Shown here: piece by piece, positions 43,387 to 52,148 of the stretch
How positions within the stretch are numbered: the first letter of the stretch is position 1
Layout of the letters: the number at the start of each line of letters is the position of its first letter
Assembly (NCBI RefSeq): GCF_014200805.1
Contig: NZ_JACHDB010000002.1
Location: forward strand, 1,240,001 to 1,304,000
Length of the DNA stretch: 64,000 nt
Direction of reading: 5' to 3'
Source of the DNA: Nocardiopsis composta
GTDB taxonomy: Bacteria; Actinomycetota; Actinomycetes; Streptosporangiales; Streptosporangiaceae
Notes under the pieces: model-generated
The model's input: only the letters and a program-made list of their open reading frames with translations
Databases searched by the model: none
What the model was told of the DNA's origin: nothing
Made by a program: the position numbers and the translations under genes

Positions 43387-43778
43387 GTCGACCAAGTCTA
43401 GGCCGTCCCGCCGCGCCCGCCCGGCCCCGCGGCCCGCCGGAGGGCGCGGGGAGGGGTGCTCGCGCGGACCCGGCGGGCGCCGGCGGCCCGCGGTGCCCCC
43501 CGTCCGAGGCGGGGCGCCGTGCCCGGCCGCGCGGAACGGGGCGGTGCGCACGTCGAAGGCGGACCCGTGCGCGCCGGGTCCGCCGGGCGGCCCGGCGCCG
43601 GAGCGCCGATCCGGCCGGCGCCGCCGACCGGGAGCAGGGCGCCCGCCCGGCTTTCGCGCGGTTCCGCACCGGTGCCGATCGTCCCGCCGCCGGGCCCGGC
43701 CCGCCCGGGAGCCGCGGAGAAGCGCGCCGTCCCGGCCATTGCGCCGGCGGGCCGGTGCGGCTAAGGTGCTCCGACATC
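43387..43778. other. Divergent intergenic region
   Basis: About 390 GC-rich bases lie between the GntR and transporter genes. It holds no supportable gene. The operator-like palindrome at its right edge is listed separately. Confidence 0.4.
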
Positions 43779-43793
43779 GGACATAGTACGTCC
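43779..43793. promoter_or_regulatory. Operator-like palindrome before the NanT-like gene
   Basis: GGACATAGTACGTCC is a 15-bp imperfect inverted repeat centred 27 bases before the transporter start. It lies within the only AT-rich stretch of this gap and is the likely target of the divergent FCD-type GntR regulator. Confidence 0.6.
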
Positions 43794-43812
43794 TATTTCT
43801 GAGGAGGCATGC

Positions 43813-45252
43813 ATGACCGCCGCCCCCGGCCGTCCCCCCTCAACGTTCCGGCAGCTCAGCGGCGGCCAGAAGAAGGCCTTCTTCGCCGCCTGGCTGGGAT
43901 ATCTGCTGGACGGCTTCGACTTCATCCTCATCACCCTCGTCCTCACCGAGATCGCCGACGACTTCGGCCTCGACCTCACCACCGCGGCCACGCTGATCTC
44001 CGCGGCGTTCGTCTCCCGCTGGCTCGGCGGACTCGCCCTCGGGGCCGTCGGCGACCGCTTCGGCCGCAAGCCCGCGATGATCCTGGCGATCCTGGCGTTC
44101 TCCGTGGGCAGCGCCCTGTGCGGGTTCGCCTGGGACTACTGGTCCCTCTTCGCGTTCCGCGCCCTCGTCGGACTGGGGATGGCCGGCGAGTACAGCTCCA
44201 GCGCCACCTACGTCATGGAGTCCTGGCCCAAGCGGATGCGCAACCGGGCCACCGGTTTCCTCCTGTCCGCCTACCCCATCGGCACCGTGCTCGCGGCGCT
44301 GAGCTACGAGGTGATCGTGCCCGGCCTGGGGTGGCGCTGGCTGTTCTACGCCGGACTGGTCCCGATCGCGCTCTGCCTCTACCTGCGCCGCGCCCTCCCC
44401 GAGGCGGAGGAGTGGAAGAAGGAGGTCGGCGGCAGGACCGACGTGACCACGTCGTCCGCCCTCTTCTCACCGGAGCGGCGGCTGTCCAACCTGCTGCTCA
44501 CCGCCGCGGTCTCCACCGCCCTGGTGCTCCTGTTCAGCAACAGCGCCGGCGGTTGGGCGTGGCTGTGCTCCCTGGTGGCGCTCGCCGGGTTCGTCCTCTT
44601 CGCCGTGCAGCTCGCCGGGCGCATGTGGCCGGTGATGATCGCCATCATGGCGACGGTCTTCTGCGCCTTCCTCTACTCATGGCCCGTGCAGTCCTTGCTG
44701 CCCACCTACCTCAAGGCCGACCTGGGATTCGATGAGGCCGCCGTGTCCACCGCGCTGACCTGGGCCGGCCTCGGCTACGCGGCGGGCTGCTGCCTCGCCG
44801 GCATCGCGGCCGACCGGATCGGCACGCGGCCGACCTACGTCCTGGGCCTGCTCATATCGCTCTGCTTCGTCTTCCCGGTGTTCGCCCTGGACGCGAGCAG
44901 CATCCTGCTCCTGTGGGTGCTGCTGTTCGCCATGCAGGCCACCAGCCAGGGCATCTCCGGCCTGCTCCCCAAGTACATCGGCGACCACTTCCCGGTGCGC
45001 ATGCGCGCCGCCGGCCTGGGCTTCACCTACAACGTGGGCGCCCTCGGCGGCGCCGTCGCCCCCCTCGCCGGCGCGGGGATCGCCGAGTCCATCGGCGGCC
45101 TCGGCCAGGCGCTCACGGTCCTGGCGGCGACCCTGACCATCGCGGTCGCCCTGATCATCGGCCTGAACATCCCGGTCAGGATCGGCCACGCGCTGGGGAT
45201 CCGGCCCGACGACGTCCCCGCCCTCGCCACCCCGGAGAAAGGAACCCGGTGA
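43813..45252 (+). CDS. nanT: Sialic acid-type MFS transporter (NanT-like)
   Basis: A 479-residue transporter that follows E. coli NanT closely along its length: AAWLGYLLDGFDFILITLVL in the first helix, LISAAFVSRWLGGLALGA, GMAGEYSSSATYVMESWPK, the central FLYSWPVQSLLPTYLK, and RAAGLGFTYNVGALGGA near the end. NanT imports N-acetylneuraminate with protons and has a 14-helix arrangement. TGAGGAGGCATGC supplies the ribosome-binding site. It overlaps a NanA-like lyase gene. The substrate could be another sugar acid, because nanE and nanK are not adjacent. Confidence 0.82.
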   Translation: MTAAPGRPPSTFRQLSGGQKKAFFAAWLGYLLDGFDFILITLVLTEIADDFGLDLTTAATLISAAFVSRWLGGLALGAVGDRFGRKPAMILAILAFSVGSALCGFAWDYWSLFAFRALVGLGMAGEYSSSATYVMESWPKRMRNRATGFLLSAYPIGTVLAALSYEVIVPGLGWRWLFYAGLVPIALCLYLRRALPEAEEWKKEVGGRTDVTTSSALFSPERRLSNLLLTAAVSTALVLLFSNSAGGWAWLCSLVALAGFVLFAVQLAGRMWPVMIAIMATVFCAFLYSWPVQSLLPTYLKADLGFDEAAVSTALTWAGLGYAAGCCLAGIAADRIGTRPTYVLGLLISLCFVFPVFALDASSILLLWVLLFAMQATSQGISGLLPKYIGDHFPVRMRAAGLGFTYNVGALGGAVAPLAGAGIAESIGGLGQALTVLAATLTIAVALIIGLNIPVRIGHALGIRPDDVPALATPEKGTR

Positions 45253-46187
45253 ACACCTCTGAATCCCTGCGCGGAGTCATCCCGCCCCTCGCCACACCGC
45301 TCGGCGGCGACGGGCAGGTCGACCGCCCGTCACTGGAGCGGCTCGTCGCCTTCCAACTGGACGCGGGCGTGCACGGGGTGTTCATCGGAGGGTCGACCGG
45401 GGAGATCGCCCTGCTCGACTCCGTCCAGGCCGCCGCCGCGGCGCGGACCGCGGTCGGCGCCGTCGCCGGGGCGGTCCCGGTGCTCGTGGGCGCCATCGAC
45501 ACCGGTACGCGCCGCGTCGTCGAGCACGCCCGGCGGGCCGCCGAGGCGGGCGCCGACGCGGTCGTCGTCACCGCGCCGTTCTACGTCGACCCCCACCCCG
45601 ACGAGGTCGTGGCCCACTTCCGCACCGTGCGGTCGGCGGTCGACCTGCCGGTCGTCGCCTACGACATCCCGAGCGCGATCGGCACCCGCCTCACCCCCGA
45701 CATCGTCGCCGAGCTGGCCGCAGAGGGCACCATCGCCGGCCTCAAGGACTCCAGCGGGGACCTGACCGCGTTCCGGGAGGTCCTCCGCCGGCTCCCGGGA
45801 TTCCCGGTGCTGACCGGCTCGGAGCTGATGGCCGACACCGCCCTCTCCCTCGGCGCCTCCGGGCTGGTCCCGGGGCTCGGAAACGTCGATCCGCACGGGT
45901 ACACCCGGCTGTTCGCCGCCGCGGCGGCGGGCCGGTGGGCGGACGCGGCCGCGGAGCAGGAGCGGCTGGCCGGCCTGTTCCGCATCGTCGGCGTCGCCGA
46001 CCGCGGCCGCATCGGGTTCACCGCGGGAGCGCTCGGCGCCTTCAAGGAGGCGCTGCGCCTCCGCGGCGTCATCGCCCACGCGGCGACCAACCCCCCGCTG
46101 CTCCCGCTCAACGCCGAGGAGGTGCGGTCCATCGCAGGCATCCTCGACGGCGCGGGGCTCGGCGGCGCCGTCGAGGCCGGTCGGTAG
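45249..46187 (+). CDS. Dihydrodipicolinate synthase/N-acetylneuraminate lyase family protein
   Basis: A 312-residue class I aldolase barrel. Family marks are GGSTGEIALLD (residues 48-58), the Tyr in VVAYDIPSAIGTRL, and the Schiff-base Lys in IAGLKDSSGDLT, which resembles the GVKQTSGDLY of NanA. The start is GTG at 45249, overlapping the transporter stop as GTGA with AAAGGA upstream. With a NanT-like transporter and NanR-like regulator, cleavage of sialic acid or a related 2-keto sugar acid is likely. Dihydrodipicolinate synthesis is unlikely in this context. Confidence 0.83.
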   Translation: MNTSESLRGVIPPLATPLGGDGQVDRPSLERLVAFQLDAGVHGVFIGGSTGEIALLDSVQAAAAARTAVGAVAGAVPVLVGAIDTGTRRVVEHARRAAEAGADAVVVTAPFYVDPHPDEVVAHFRTVRSAVDLPVVAYDIPSAIGTRLTPDIVAELAAEGTIAGLKDSSGDLTAFREVLRRLPGFPVLTGSELMADTALSLGASGLVPGLGNVDPHGYTRLFAAAAAGRWADAAAEQERLAGLFRIVGVADRGRIGFTAGALGAFKEALRLRGVIAHAATNPPLLPLNAEEVRSIAGILDGAGLGGAVEAGR

Positions 46188-46254
46188 GGGCCGCCCGGGG
46201 AGCGGTGCCGCGGTGCTCGGGGCGGGGGCCTCGCCGCCGAGCGCGGGTGCGGGG

Positions 46255-46283
46255 GGGGCGGGCCGGCGGAGCCGGTCCGCCCC
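46255..46283. terminator. Terminator between convergent genes
   Basis: A 12-bp stem with one G-T pair (GGGGCGGGCCGG against CCGGTCCGCCCC, 5-nt loop) lies between the lyase gene and the LysR gene. Confidence 0.65.
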
Positions 46284-46302
46284 GGCGCGGCGGGCGCGGC
46301 CG

Positions 46303-47199
46303 TCACGCGGCCGAGCGGACGTCGATCACGCCGGCACCGGATTCCCGGAGGAGCCATTCGAGGAAGTCGTCCAGGAAAGCGCTGATCGCCTCCTCCGCGT
46401 AGTGGCCGTTCGGCCAGGCGGCCCACTCCTCGGCGATGAGCCGCTCGCCGCCGCGGAGCAGGGGGATCGGGCGCAGGCCGTACTTGGGCAGGTCGATGCA
46501 GACGACCACGCCGTGCCCCGCGGCCGCCATCGCCTGGGCGATGTGGGTGCGGGCGACCTCCTTCTTCGGCGCGATCGTCACCGAGGCGCGGATGAGGTGG
46601 TCGTCCAGGGACAGCCGGGTGCCGCTGCGCCGGTCCGGGACGAGGAGCGGCAGATCGGGGAGTTCGCCGACGTCGATCGCGTCGCGTTCGGCGAGCGGGG
46701 AGTCCGGCGGGACCTGGACGCTGAACGGGACGTCGTAGAGGTGCCTGCGCCGGACCGAGGGCGGCGGGACCAGAGGGGCCATCGCGAGATCGGCCGAGAG
46801 TCCGCCGAGGGAGTCGTAGATCTCCAGGGTCGGGAGCTCGACGACGTCGGCGACGGGAGTGTGCCCGGCGGCGACGAAGGGCAGCACGAGCAGCTCGGCG
46901 ACCATGGTCGGGCAGGCCACCGTCAGCGGCACCTTCTGCTCGCCGAGCGCGGCCATGACGCGGTCGGCCGAGCGGGCCCGCGCCAGGAGGTCCCGGGCCA
47001 CCGGTTCGAGCTGCCTGCCGGCCCTCGTCGGCACCATCCCGGACTTCGAGCGGGTGAAGAGCTCGGTGCCGCAGGCCTGCTCCAGCAGGCGGATCTGCCG
47101 GGACAGGGCGGGCTGCGAGACGAAGGCGCGCCGGGCCGCGGAAGTGACGGAGCCCGTGTCGAGGACGGCGATGAAGCTCTCCAGGTGCCCCCTGTCCAT
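46303..47199 (-). CDS. LysR-family transcriptional regulator
   Basis: A 298-residue regulator. The N-terminal helix-turn-helix is GSVTSAARRAFVSQPALSRQIRLLEQ (about 16-41), followed by the substrate-binding domain with LAMAPLVPP and AAAGHGVVVCIDLPKYGLRPIPL. The ATG at 47199 is close to the intergenic promoter region shared with the divergent MHS transporter gene, which is the usual LysR arrangement; it likely activates the transporter/amidohydrolase pair in response to their substrate. Confidence 0.9.
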   Translation of the reverse strand: MDRGHLESFIAVLDTGSVTSAARRAFVSQPALSRQIRLLEQACGTELFTRSKSGMVPTRAGRQLEPVARDLLARARSADRVMAALGEQKVPLTVACPTMVAELLVLPFVAAGHTPVADVVELPTLEIYDSLGGLSADLAMAPLVPPPSVRRRHLYDVPFSVQVPPDSPLAERDAIDVGELPDLPLLVPDRRSGTRLSLDDHLIRASVTIAPKKEVARTHIAQAMAAAGHGVVVCIDLPKYGLRPIPLLRGGERLIAEEWAAWPNGHYAEEAISAFLDDFLEWLLRESGAGVIDVRSAA

Positions 47200-47299
47200 G
47201 CAGAGAACTTATCACAGGCATCAGAAACGAATATTGGTGCTTATGGCGGCTCCGGGATTAAGGTCGCGTCAATCACCCCGGCATTCACTGGAGCCCGCC
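47200..47299. promoter_or_regulatory. LysR / MHS transporter divergent promoter region
   Basis: The 100-bp gap contains an AT-rich core around 47205-47245 with two direct CTTAT repeats about 35 bp apart and a GAATATTGGTG segment. LysR sites and overlapping promoters are expected here. No unambiguous T-N11-A site was fixed. Confidence 0.4.
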
Positions 47300-48643
47300 A
47301 TGCCAGCGACACCGCAGTCCGCTGCCGTCCGGCAGCGCAGATCGACGATCGGCGCATTCGTCGGAACCGCGATCGAGTGGTACGACTTCTTTCTCTTCGG
47401 TACGGCCGCGGCTCTCGTATTCGGTACGGTCTTCTATCCGGACCTGGCACCGGGCGCCGGCCTCCTCGCCTCTTTCGCGACCTTCTGGGTCGGCTTTCTC
47501 GCCCGCCCCCTCGGCGGGCTGGTGTTCAGCCATTTCGGCGACCGCCTCGGGCGCAGGAACACGCTCATCGCCACCCTCGTCCTCATGGGGGCGGCCACCA
47601 CCGGAATCGGACTGCTGCCCACCTACGAGCAGGTCGGGATCGCCGCACCGGTACTCCTCATCGTCTTCCGCGCCGTGCAGGGGCTGGCCGTCGGCGGCGA
47701 GTGGGGCGGCGCCGTCGTCCTCGCCACGGAGAACGCGAAAGGGGGGAAGCAGGGAATGGCGGGGGCCTGGGTGCAGCAGGGGTCCCCGGCGGGCTCGATC
47801 CTCGCGACCCTCGCCTTCCTCCTCGTCGGAATGCTCCCGGACGACGATTTCACGGCCTGGGGGTGGCGACTCCCGTTCCTGTTCTCCGCCGTCCTCGTCC
47901 TCATCGCCTTCGTCATCCGGAGCAAGGTCGAGGAGACCGGGCAATTCACCGACATCAAGAAAAGGGGCGAGGTTCCGGCGGTCCCCGTCCTCGAAGCGTT
48001 CCGGGAGACCCCGCGGCTCCTCCTCTTCGGTGTCCTCGCATCGGTCGTGGGGATCTCCACCGCCTATTTCAACAACACCTTCATGCTCTCCTGGACCACG
48101 GGCCCGCTCGGCATGGACCGCGGAGTCGTCCTCAACCTCATCTTCGTCGCCGCGGTCGTGCAGTTCGCCTGGCAGCCGGTCGCGGCGAAGATCTCCGAGC
48201 GGGCCGGCGTCCGCGCGGTCATGGTGTGCGGGCTGGTCGTCACCGCGCTGGGCGCGGTCCCCTTCTTCGCGGCCATCCAGTCGGCCGACGCGGCGTTCCT
48301 CGGCCTCACCCTCGTCGCCAACACGATCGGGGCCACCGCCTACTACGCGATGCTCGCCGGAGCGCTGTCCGACGCCTTCCCCGCCCGCATCCGCTACACG
48401 GGGGTGACCGTCGCCTACCAGGTCTGCGCGACGGTCTTCGGCGGCAGCGCGCCGATCATCGCGCAGTGGCTGCTCAACACCACCGGAGGGAACGCCTGGG
48501 CGGTCATGGGGTTCTACCTCGTCCTCATCATGCTCACCCTCGCCGGGGTCGTCGGCATCACCCGCACCGCCCGGGCCGGGACCGCCGGCCGCCCGGAGAC
48601 CCCCGGGACGGGCACCGCAGCAACGGAAGGAAGCCGCCGATGA
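47300..48643 (+). CDS. MHS-family MFS transporter
   Basis: A 447-residue metabolite:proton symporter of the ShiA/KgtP/ProP branch. Signatures are GTAIEWYDFFLFGTAAAL near the N-terminus, RPLGGLVFSHFGDRLGRRNTL in loop 2-3 and RAVQGLAVGGEWGGAVVLATE in helix 4-5. The ATG at 47300 has GGAG 7 bases upstream. Members carry organic acids or zwitterions such as shikimate, oxoglutarate or proline betaine. It overlaps the amidohydrolase gene by 4 bases, so the imported compound is probably the hydrolase substrate. Confidence 0.9.
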   Translation: MPATPQSAAVRQRRSTIGAFVGTAIEWYDFFLFGTAAALVFGTVFYPDLAPGAGLLASFATFWVGFLARPLGGLVFSHFGDRLGRRNTLIATLVLMGAATTGIGLLPTYEQVGIAAPVLLIVFRAVQGLAVGGEWGGAVVLATENAKGGKQGMAGAWVQQGSPAGSILATLAFLLVGMLPDDDFTAWGWRLPFLFSAVLVLIAFVIRSKVEETGQFTDIKKRGEVPAVPVLEAFRETPRLLLFGVLASVVGISTAYFNNTFMLSWTTGPLGMDRGVVLNLIFVAAVVQFAWQPVAAKISERAGVRAVMVCGLVVTALGAVPFFAAIQSADAAFLGLTLVANTIGATAYYAMLAGALSDAFPARIRYTGVTVAYQVCATVFGGSAPIIAQWLLNTTGGNAWAVMGFYLVLIMLTLAGVVGITRTARAGTAGRPETPGTGTAATEGSRR

Positions 48644-50277
48644 AGATCGACTCCCTGTGGCACGGCAGGTTCTGGACCGGGGACCCCGCCCGGCCCGAGG
48701 CCCGCACCGTGGCCGTGCACCACGGCCGGATCCTCGCCGTCGACGAGGTCTCCGGGCTGGAGGCGGAGCACGAGTACGACTTCGGCGCGGCCCGGATCGT
48801 CCCGGGACTGCACGATGCCCACCACCACACCGCCGGCACCGGCGAGCAGCTGGCCGCCGTCGACCTGCGGTATCCGAAGGTGAGGACGCTCGACGGCCTC
48901 TACGCCGCCATCGCCGAGCGGGCCGCGGAGCTGCCGCCGGACGCCTGGGTGCGCGGCGGCGGCTACGACCAGAACAGGCTCGGGGACCACCCCACGGCCG
49001 AAGGGCTGGACAAGGCCGCCGGCGGGCGGCCGGCGATCATCGAGCACGTCTCGCACCACATGATCGTCGCCAACACCCGCGCCTTCGAACTGGCCGGCGC
49101 GCCCGGCCGGCGCGGCTACCCCGACATCCCCGGCGGCCGGGTGCTGCGGGACGAGGACGGGCGCGCCGTGGGCCTGCTGCAGGAGCGGGCGGGCGACCCC
49201 GTCCGGCTGGAGGGGGCGAAGACCACCGGGGAGGAGTCGGTCCGCGCCCTGCGGCTCGCCTCCGAGCAGGCGCTCCGCTACGGGCTGACGAGCCTCACCG
49301 AACCGGGCGTCCTGGTGGGCGGCGCGATGGGGGTCAACGCCCCGGTGCTGGGCACCTACCAGACGGCGATCGAGACCGGGGCGCTGCGCCCGCGGATGAC
49401 CGTGATGCCCTTCCACCGCGTCCTGCACGGACTCGAACTCAACGCTGAGGGGATGCGCACCCTCGACCTGGGGATGCGCACCGGCTTCGGCGACGACCGC
49501 CTGCGCCTCGGACCGGTGAAGATCATCTCCGACGGCTCGCTCATCGGCCGGACCGCCGCCGTCCACGACTGCTTCTGCGGAGAGCGGGACAACCGCGGCG
49601 TCATGGTCGTCGACCCGGACGAACTGCTCGAACTCGTCCCCGCGTTCCACCGGGCCGGATGGACGGTGGCCGCGCACGCGATCGGGGACCGGGCGATCGA
49701 CCACGCCCTGGACGCCGTCGCCGCGGCGCGGCGAGAACACCCGCGGCCGGTGCGCCACCGGATCGAGCACTTCGCGATCGCCACCGACGAGCAGGTGCGC
49801 AGGTGCGCCGGACTCGGCGTCGTACCGGTGCCTCAGGGGGCGTTCATCTCCGAGTTCGGCGACGGCATCCTGAGCGCCATCGGCGAGCGGCGCGCACGGG
49901 GCGCCTACCGGATGCGCTCCCTGCTGGACGCGGGCATGGTGGTGCCCGGATCGACGGACTCGCCCGTCGCGGACGCGAACCCGTTCGTGTCCATGCACGA
50001 CCTCGTGAACCGGGTGACGGCCGCCGGAGCGGACTTCGCCCCCGAAGAGCGGGTGACCGCCGCCGAGGCGCTCCGCGCCTACACCTACGGCTCGGCCTAC
50101 GCGGTGGGCCGGGAGAACGACGTCGGCACGCTCCGGCCGGGCCTGCTCGCGGACTTCGTCGCGCTCAGCGACGACCTGCTCGCCGTCGCCCCCTCCCGGA
50201 TCAGGGACACCGGGGCGACCGCGACGGTCATCGGAGGAGAGCTGCTGTGGGGCGAGGACGCCGTCAAGGCGAGGTAG
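48640..50277 (+). CDS. YtcJ-type metal-dependent amidohydrolase
   Basis: A 545-residue amidohydrolase of the amidohydrolase_3 group. Metal-binding motifs are GLHDAHHH at about residues 58-65, the His in VAAHAIGDRAIDHAL, the His in RIEHFAIA and the late Asp in VVPGSTDSPV. The first and last beta-sandwich parts are present, as is the closing motif GTLRPGLLADFVALSDD. Start at 48640 within ATGA. The reaction would be hydrolysis of an amide, N-acyl or cyclic amide bond. The substrate is not evident. Confidence 0.9.
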   Translation: MKIDSLWHGRFWTGDPARPEARTVAVHHGRILAVDEVSGLEAEHEYDFGAARIVPGLHDAHHHTAGTGEQLAAVDLRYPKVRTLDGLYAAIAERAAELPPDAWVRGGGYDQNRLGDHPTAEGLDKAAGGRPAIIEHVSHHMIVANTRAFELAGAPGRRGYPDIPGGRVLRDEDGRAVGLLQERAGDPVRLEGAKTTGEESVRALRLASEQALRYGLTSLTEPGVLVGGAMGVNAPVLGTYQTAIETGALRPRMTVMPFHRVLHGLELNAEGMRTLDLGMRTGFGDDRLRLGPVKIISDGSLIGRTAAVHDCFCGERDNRGVMVVDPDELLELVPAFHRAGWTVAAHAIGDRAIDHALDAVAAARREHPRPVRHRIEHFAIATDEQVRRCAGLGVVPVPQGAFISEFGDGILSAIGERRARGAYRMRSLLDAGMVVPGSTDSPVADANPFVSMHDLVNRVTAAGADFAPEERVTAAEALRAYTYGSAYAVGRENDVGTLRPGLLADFVALSDDLLAVAPSRIRDTGATATVIGGELLWGEDAVKAR

Positions 50278-50362
50278 CGGGGGAGTCCCGGTACCGGCCG
50301 GCACCGGGGCTCCGCGGCGGCCCGGCGGCCGGCCGCGCCCCCGGTCGGGCCCCGGCCGGGAG

Positions 50363-50399
50363 GAGCGCACCGCCGGGGCGGGCCGGGGCCGGTGCGCTC
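50363..50399. terminator. Terminator after the amidohydrolase gene
   Basis: A perfect 10-bp stem, GAGCGCACCG pairing with CGGTGCGCTC with a 17-nt GC-rich loop, is the best transcription stop between 50278 and 50488. Confidence 0.6.
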
Positions 50400-50488
50400 G
50401 CCGGTCCCGCCCCTGCCCGGGCCGGCCGTTCGCTCCTCGGGGACGGCCCCGAGGGCGTTGCGGCGCACCGGTCCGGGGCGAAGACGTC

Positions 50489-51064
50489 TCAGGCCGCACC
50501 GGTGGCCGGCGCCTCAGGGCGGCCCTCGCCGGCCCGGACGGCGTCGCCGCACAGGTCCATGAACTCCCGGCCCTCCTCGCCGGCCCCGGCCGGCAGCGGC
50601 GGGACGCCCCGGTGCGAACCCGCCCGGATGCGGGTGGGGGCGCCATCGGGGCCGACGTCGGAGAACAGGAAGAGCATCAGCAGCGCCCGGCCACCCGAGC
50701 GGAGACCGACACGGTGATCCCCCCTGCACACCGGGAAACGAGGCGTCGAGGTGCCGGCCGGCGTCACCGGGGTCCTCCCCGCCGGGAAGCGCACCGGGAA
50801 GGTGCCCGGCCCGCCGGCGGCCCTCGCCCGCCAACCGGTCGAACGCCGCATGCCGCGCGGGGGCCGTGGCGGCCTCCCGGAACGGCCGGGCGCGGTAGCC
50901 GCCGAGGCGGCCGGCCGCCTCCAGGCGGCAGGATCCTCAGGGGCGCAGCCCGGGGCGGCCCGCGGCGGCTTTCGGCCCTGGTCGGCGAGTTCACGGGGGA
51001 GCGCCCCTCGCAGGGCGACGAACCCGTCCTCGACGAACGCCTCGATATCGTGATCGGACGGCAT
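50489..51064 (-). pseudogene. Frameshifted phytanoyl-CoA dioxygenase (PhyH)-like gene
   Basis: The start (ATG 51064, GAGAGGAG upstream) opens MPSDHDIEAFVEDGFVALRG, typical of PhyH-like oxygenases, and the end in the same frame reads LMLFLFSDVGPDGAPTRI, also typical. Between them the homologous segments switch frames: FREAATAPARHAAFDRLAG and DAGRHLDASFPG lie in a second frame while GTFPVRFP is in the first. At least two pairs of shifts are needed to restore one protein of about 190 residues. The iron-binding HxD is partly visible as HLD. This is either a decayed gene or a cluster of sequencing errors. Confidence 0.7.
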
Positions 51065-51267
51065 GAACCGGCTCCTCTCGTTCACCGGCAACGCCAGGAG
51101 GCGCCCCGCAGACGCGGCCCGGCGGCCGCGGTTCGCCTCCGAGCAGAACGCCCGCGCCGACCGGGCCCGCTCCGGCGGGGTTCGGCACCCCCGGGGCGGG
51201 GATGACCGCTCCACCGGCCGTGACCGCCCCGCGCACCCCGCGCGACCCGGACTCCGAGGAGCCTCCG

Positions 51268-52005
51268 ATGCGCAGCAGCGAGCTCGCCCAGCTGGCCGGC
51301 GTCACCGTCCGCACGCTGCGCCACTACCACCAGATCGGGCTGCTGCCCGAGCCGCCGCGCTCGGCCGGGGGGTACCGGCGCTACGACGCGGGCGACCTCG
51401 TCCGGCTCCTGCGCATCACGAGGATGGCCGCGCTCGGGGTACCGCTGTCCGCGCTCCCCGCGCTGCTGGACGATCCGACGGCCGCGGAGGAGCTGCTCGA
51501 CGAGCTCGACCGCCAGGCGGCCGCCGAGATCGAGCGGCTCACCGCCCGCAGGGCCGGCATCGCCGCGCTGCGCCGCAGCGGCGCGCCGCCCGACCTGTCC
51601 CCGGAACTCTCCGCGCGGCGCTCCTCTCCCGGGGAGATCCCCGCGGACATGGCCCGTTACGAGCACGAGCTGCTGATCCTCCTCGGGCACCTGCTCGGAC
51701 ACGACGGCCCGGCGGGACTCGCCGCGCTGTTCGGCGCGGCGGACAGGGAGCTGGCCGCGTCCGCACCGCTGACGGCGCGCTTCTACGCCCTGGATTCCGA
51801 CACCCCGGAAGAGGAGATCGCTTCGTTGGCCGACGCGCTGGTCGCGGACCTGAAACCGGCCATGGCGCGACTGGCCGGCCTGTTCCCGCTCGACCGGCAG
51901 GCCGCGGTACTGCTGGACCAGCTGAACGAGCGGGCGCTCAGGCCCGTGCAGCACCGGGTCCTGCGCCGGGTCCAGCAGCGGTTGACCCGGCCCGGCGGGG
52001 ACTGA
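51268..52005 (+). CDS. MerR-family transcriptional regulator
   Basis: A 245-residue regulator. The DNA-binding domain starts at once: LAQLAGVTVRTLRHYHQIGLLPEP, followed by YDAGDLVRLLRITRMAALGVPL. A coiled helix with repeated Ala/Glu (DELDRQAAAEIERLTARR) and a C-terminal effector-like domain follow. The ATG at 51268 is chosen because GAGGAG lies 8 bases before it and it sits directly before the HTH; the open frame upstream is longer. Co-directional with the peptidase gene 143 bp downstream, which it may control. Confidence 0.88.
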   Translation: MRSSELAQLAGVTVRTLRHYHQIGLLPEPPRSAGGYRRYDAGDLVRLLRITRMAALGVPLSALPALLDDPTAAEELLDELDRQAAAEIERLTARRAGIAALRRSGAPPDLSPELSARRSSPGEIPADMARYEHELLILLGHLLGHDGPAGLAALFGAADRELAASAPLTARFYALDSDTPEEEIASLADALVADLKPAMARLAGLFPLDRQAAVLLDQLNERALRPVQHRVLRRVQQRLTRPGGD

Positions 52006-52148
52006 CCGGACCGGGGACGGCCCACCGGCGGACTCCGCCGCGCCCCGTGCGCCCTGTGCCCTGGAACACATCGCGTGCTCTTGAGTCCGACGCGACGTCA
52101 GAGTCTGGACTGGGCGGTGTCCGCATCCACCGATCGGGAGGATCCGCC

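Noticed and set aside
46213-50277. 1354-codon open frame on the plus strand
   Set aside because: Only the part from 48640 is a real gene (amidohydrolase). The upstream part runs antisense to the LysR gene and out of frame through the MHS transporter gene.
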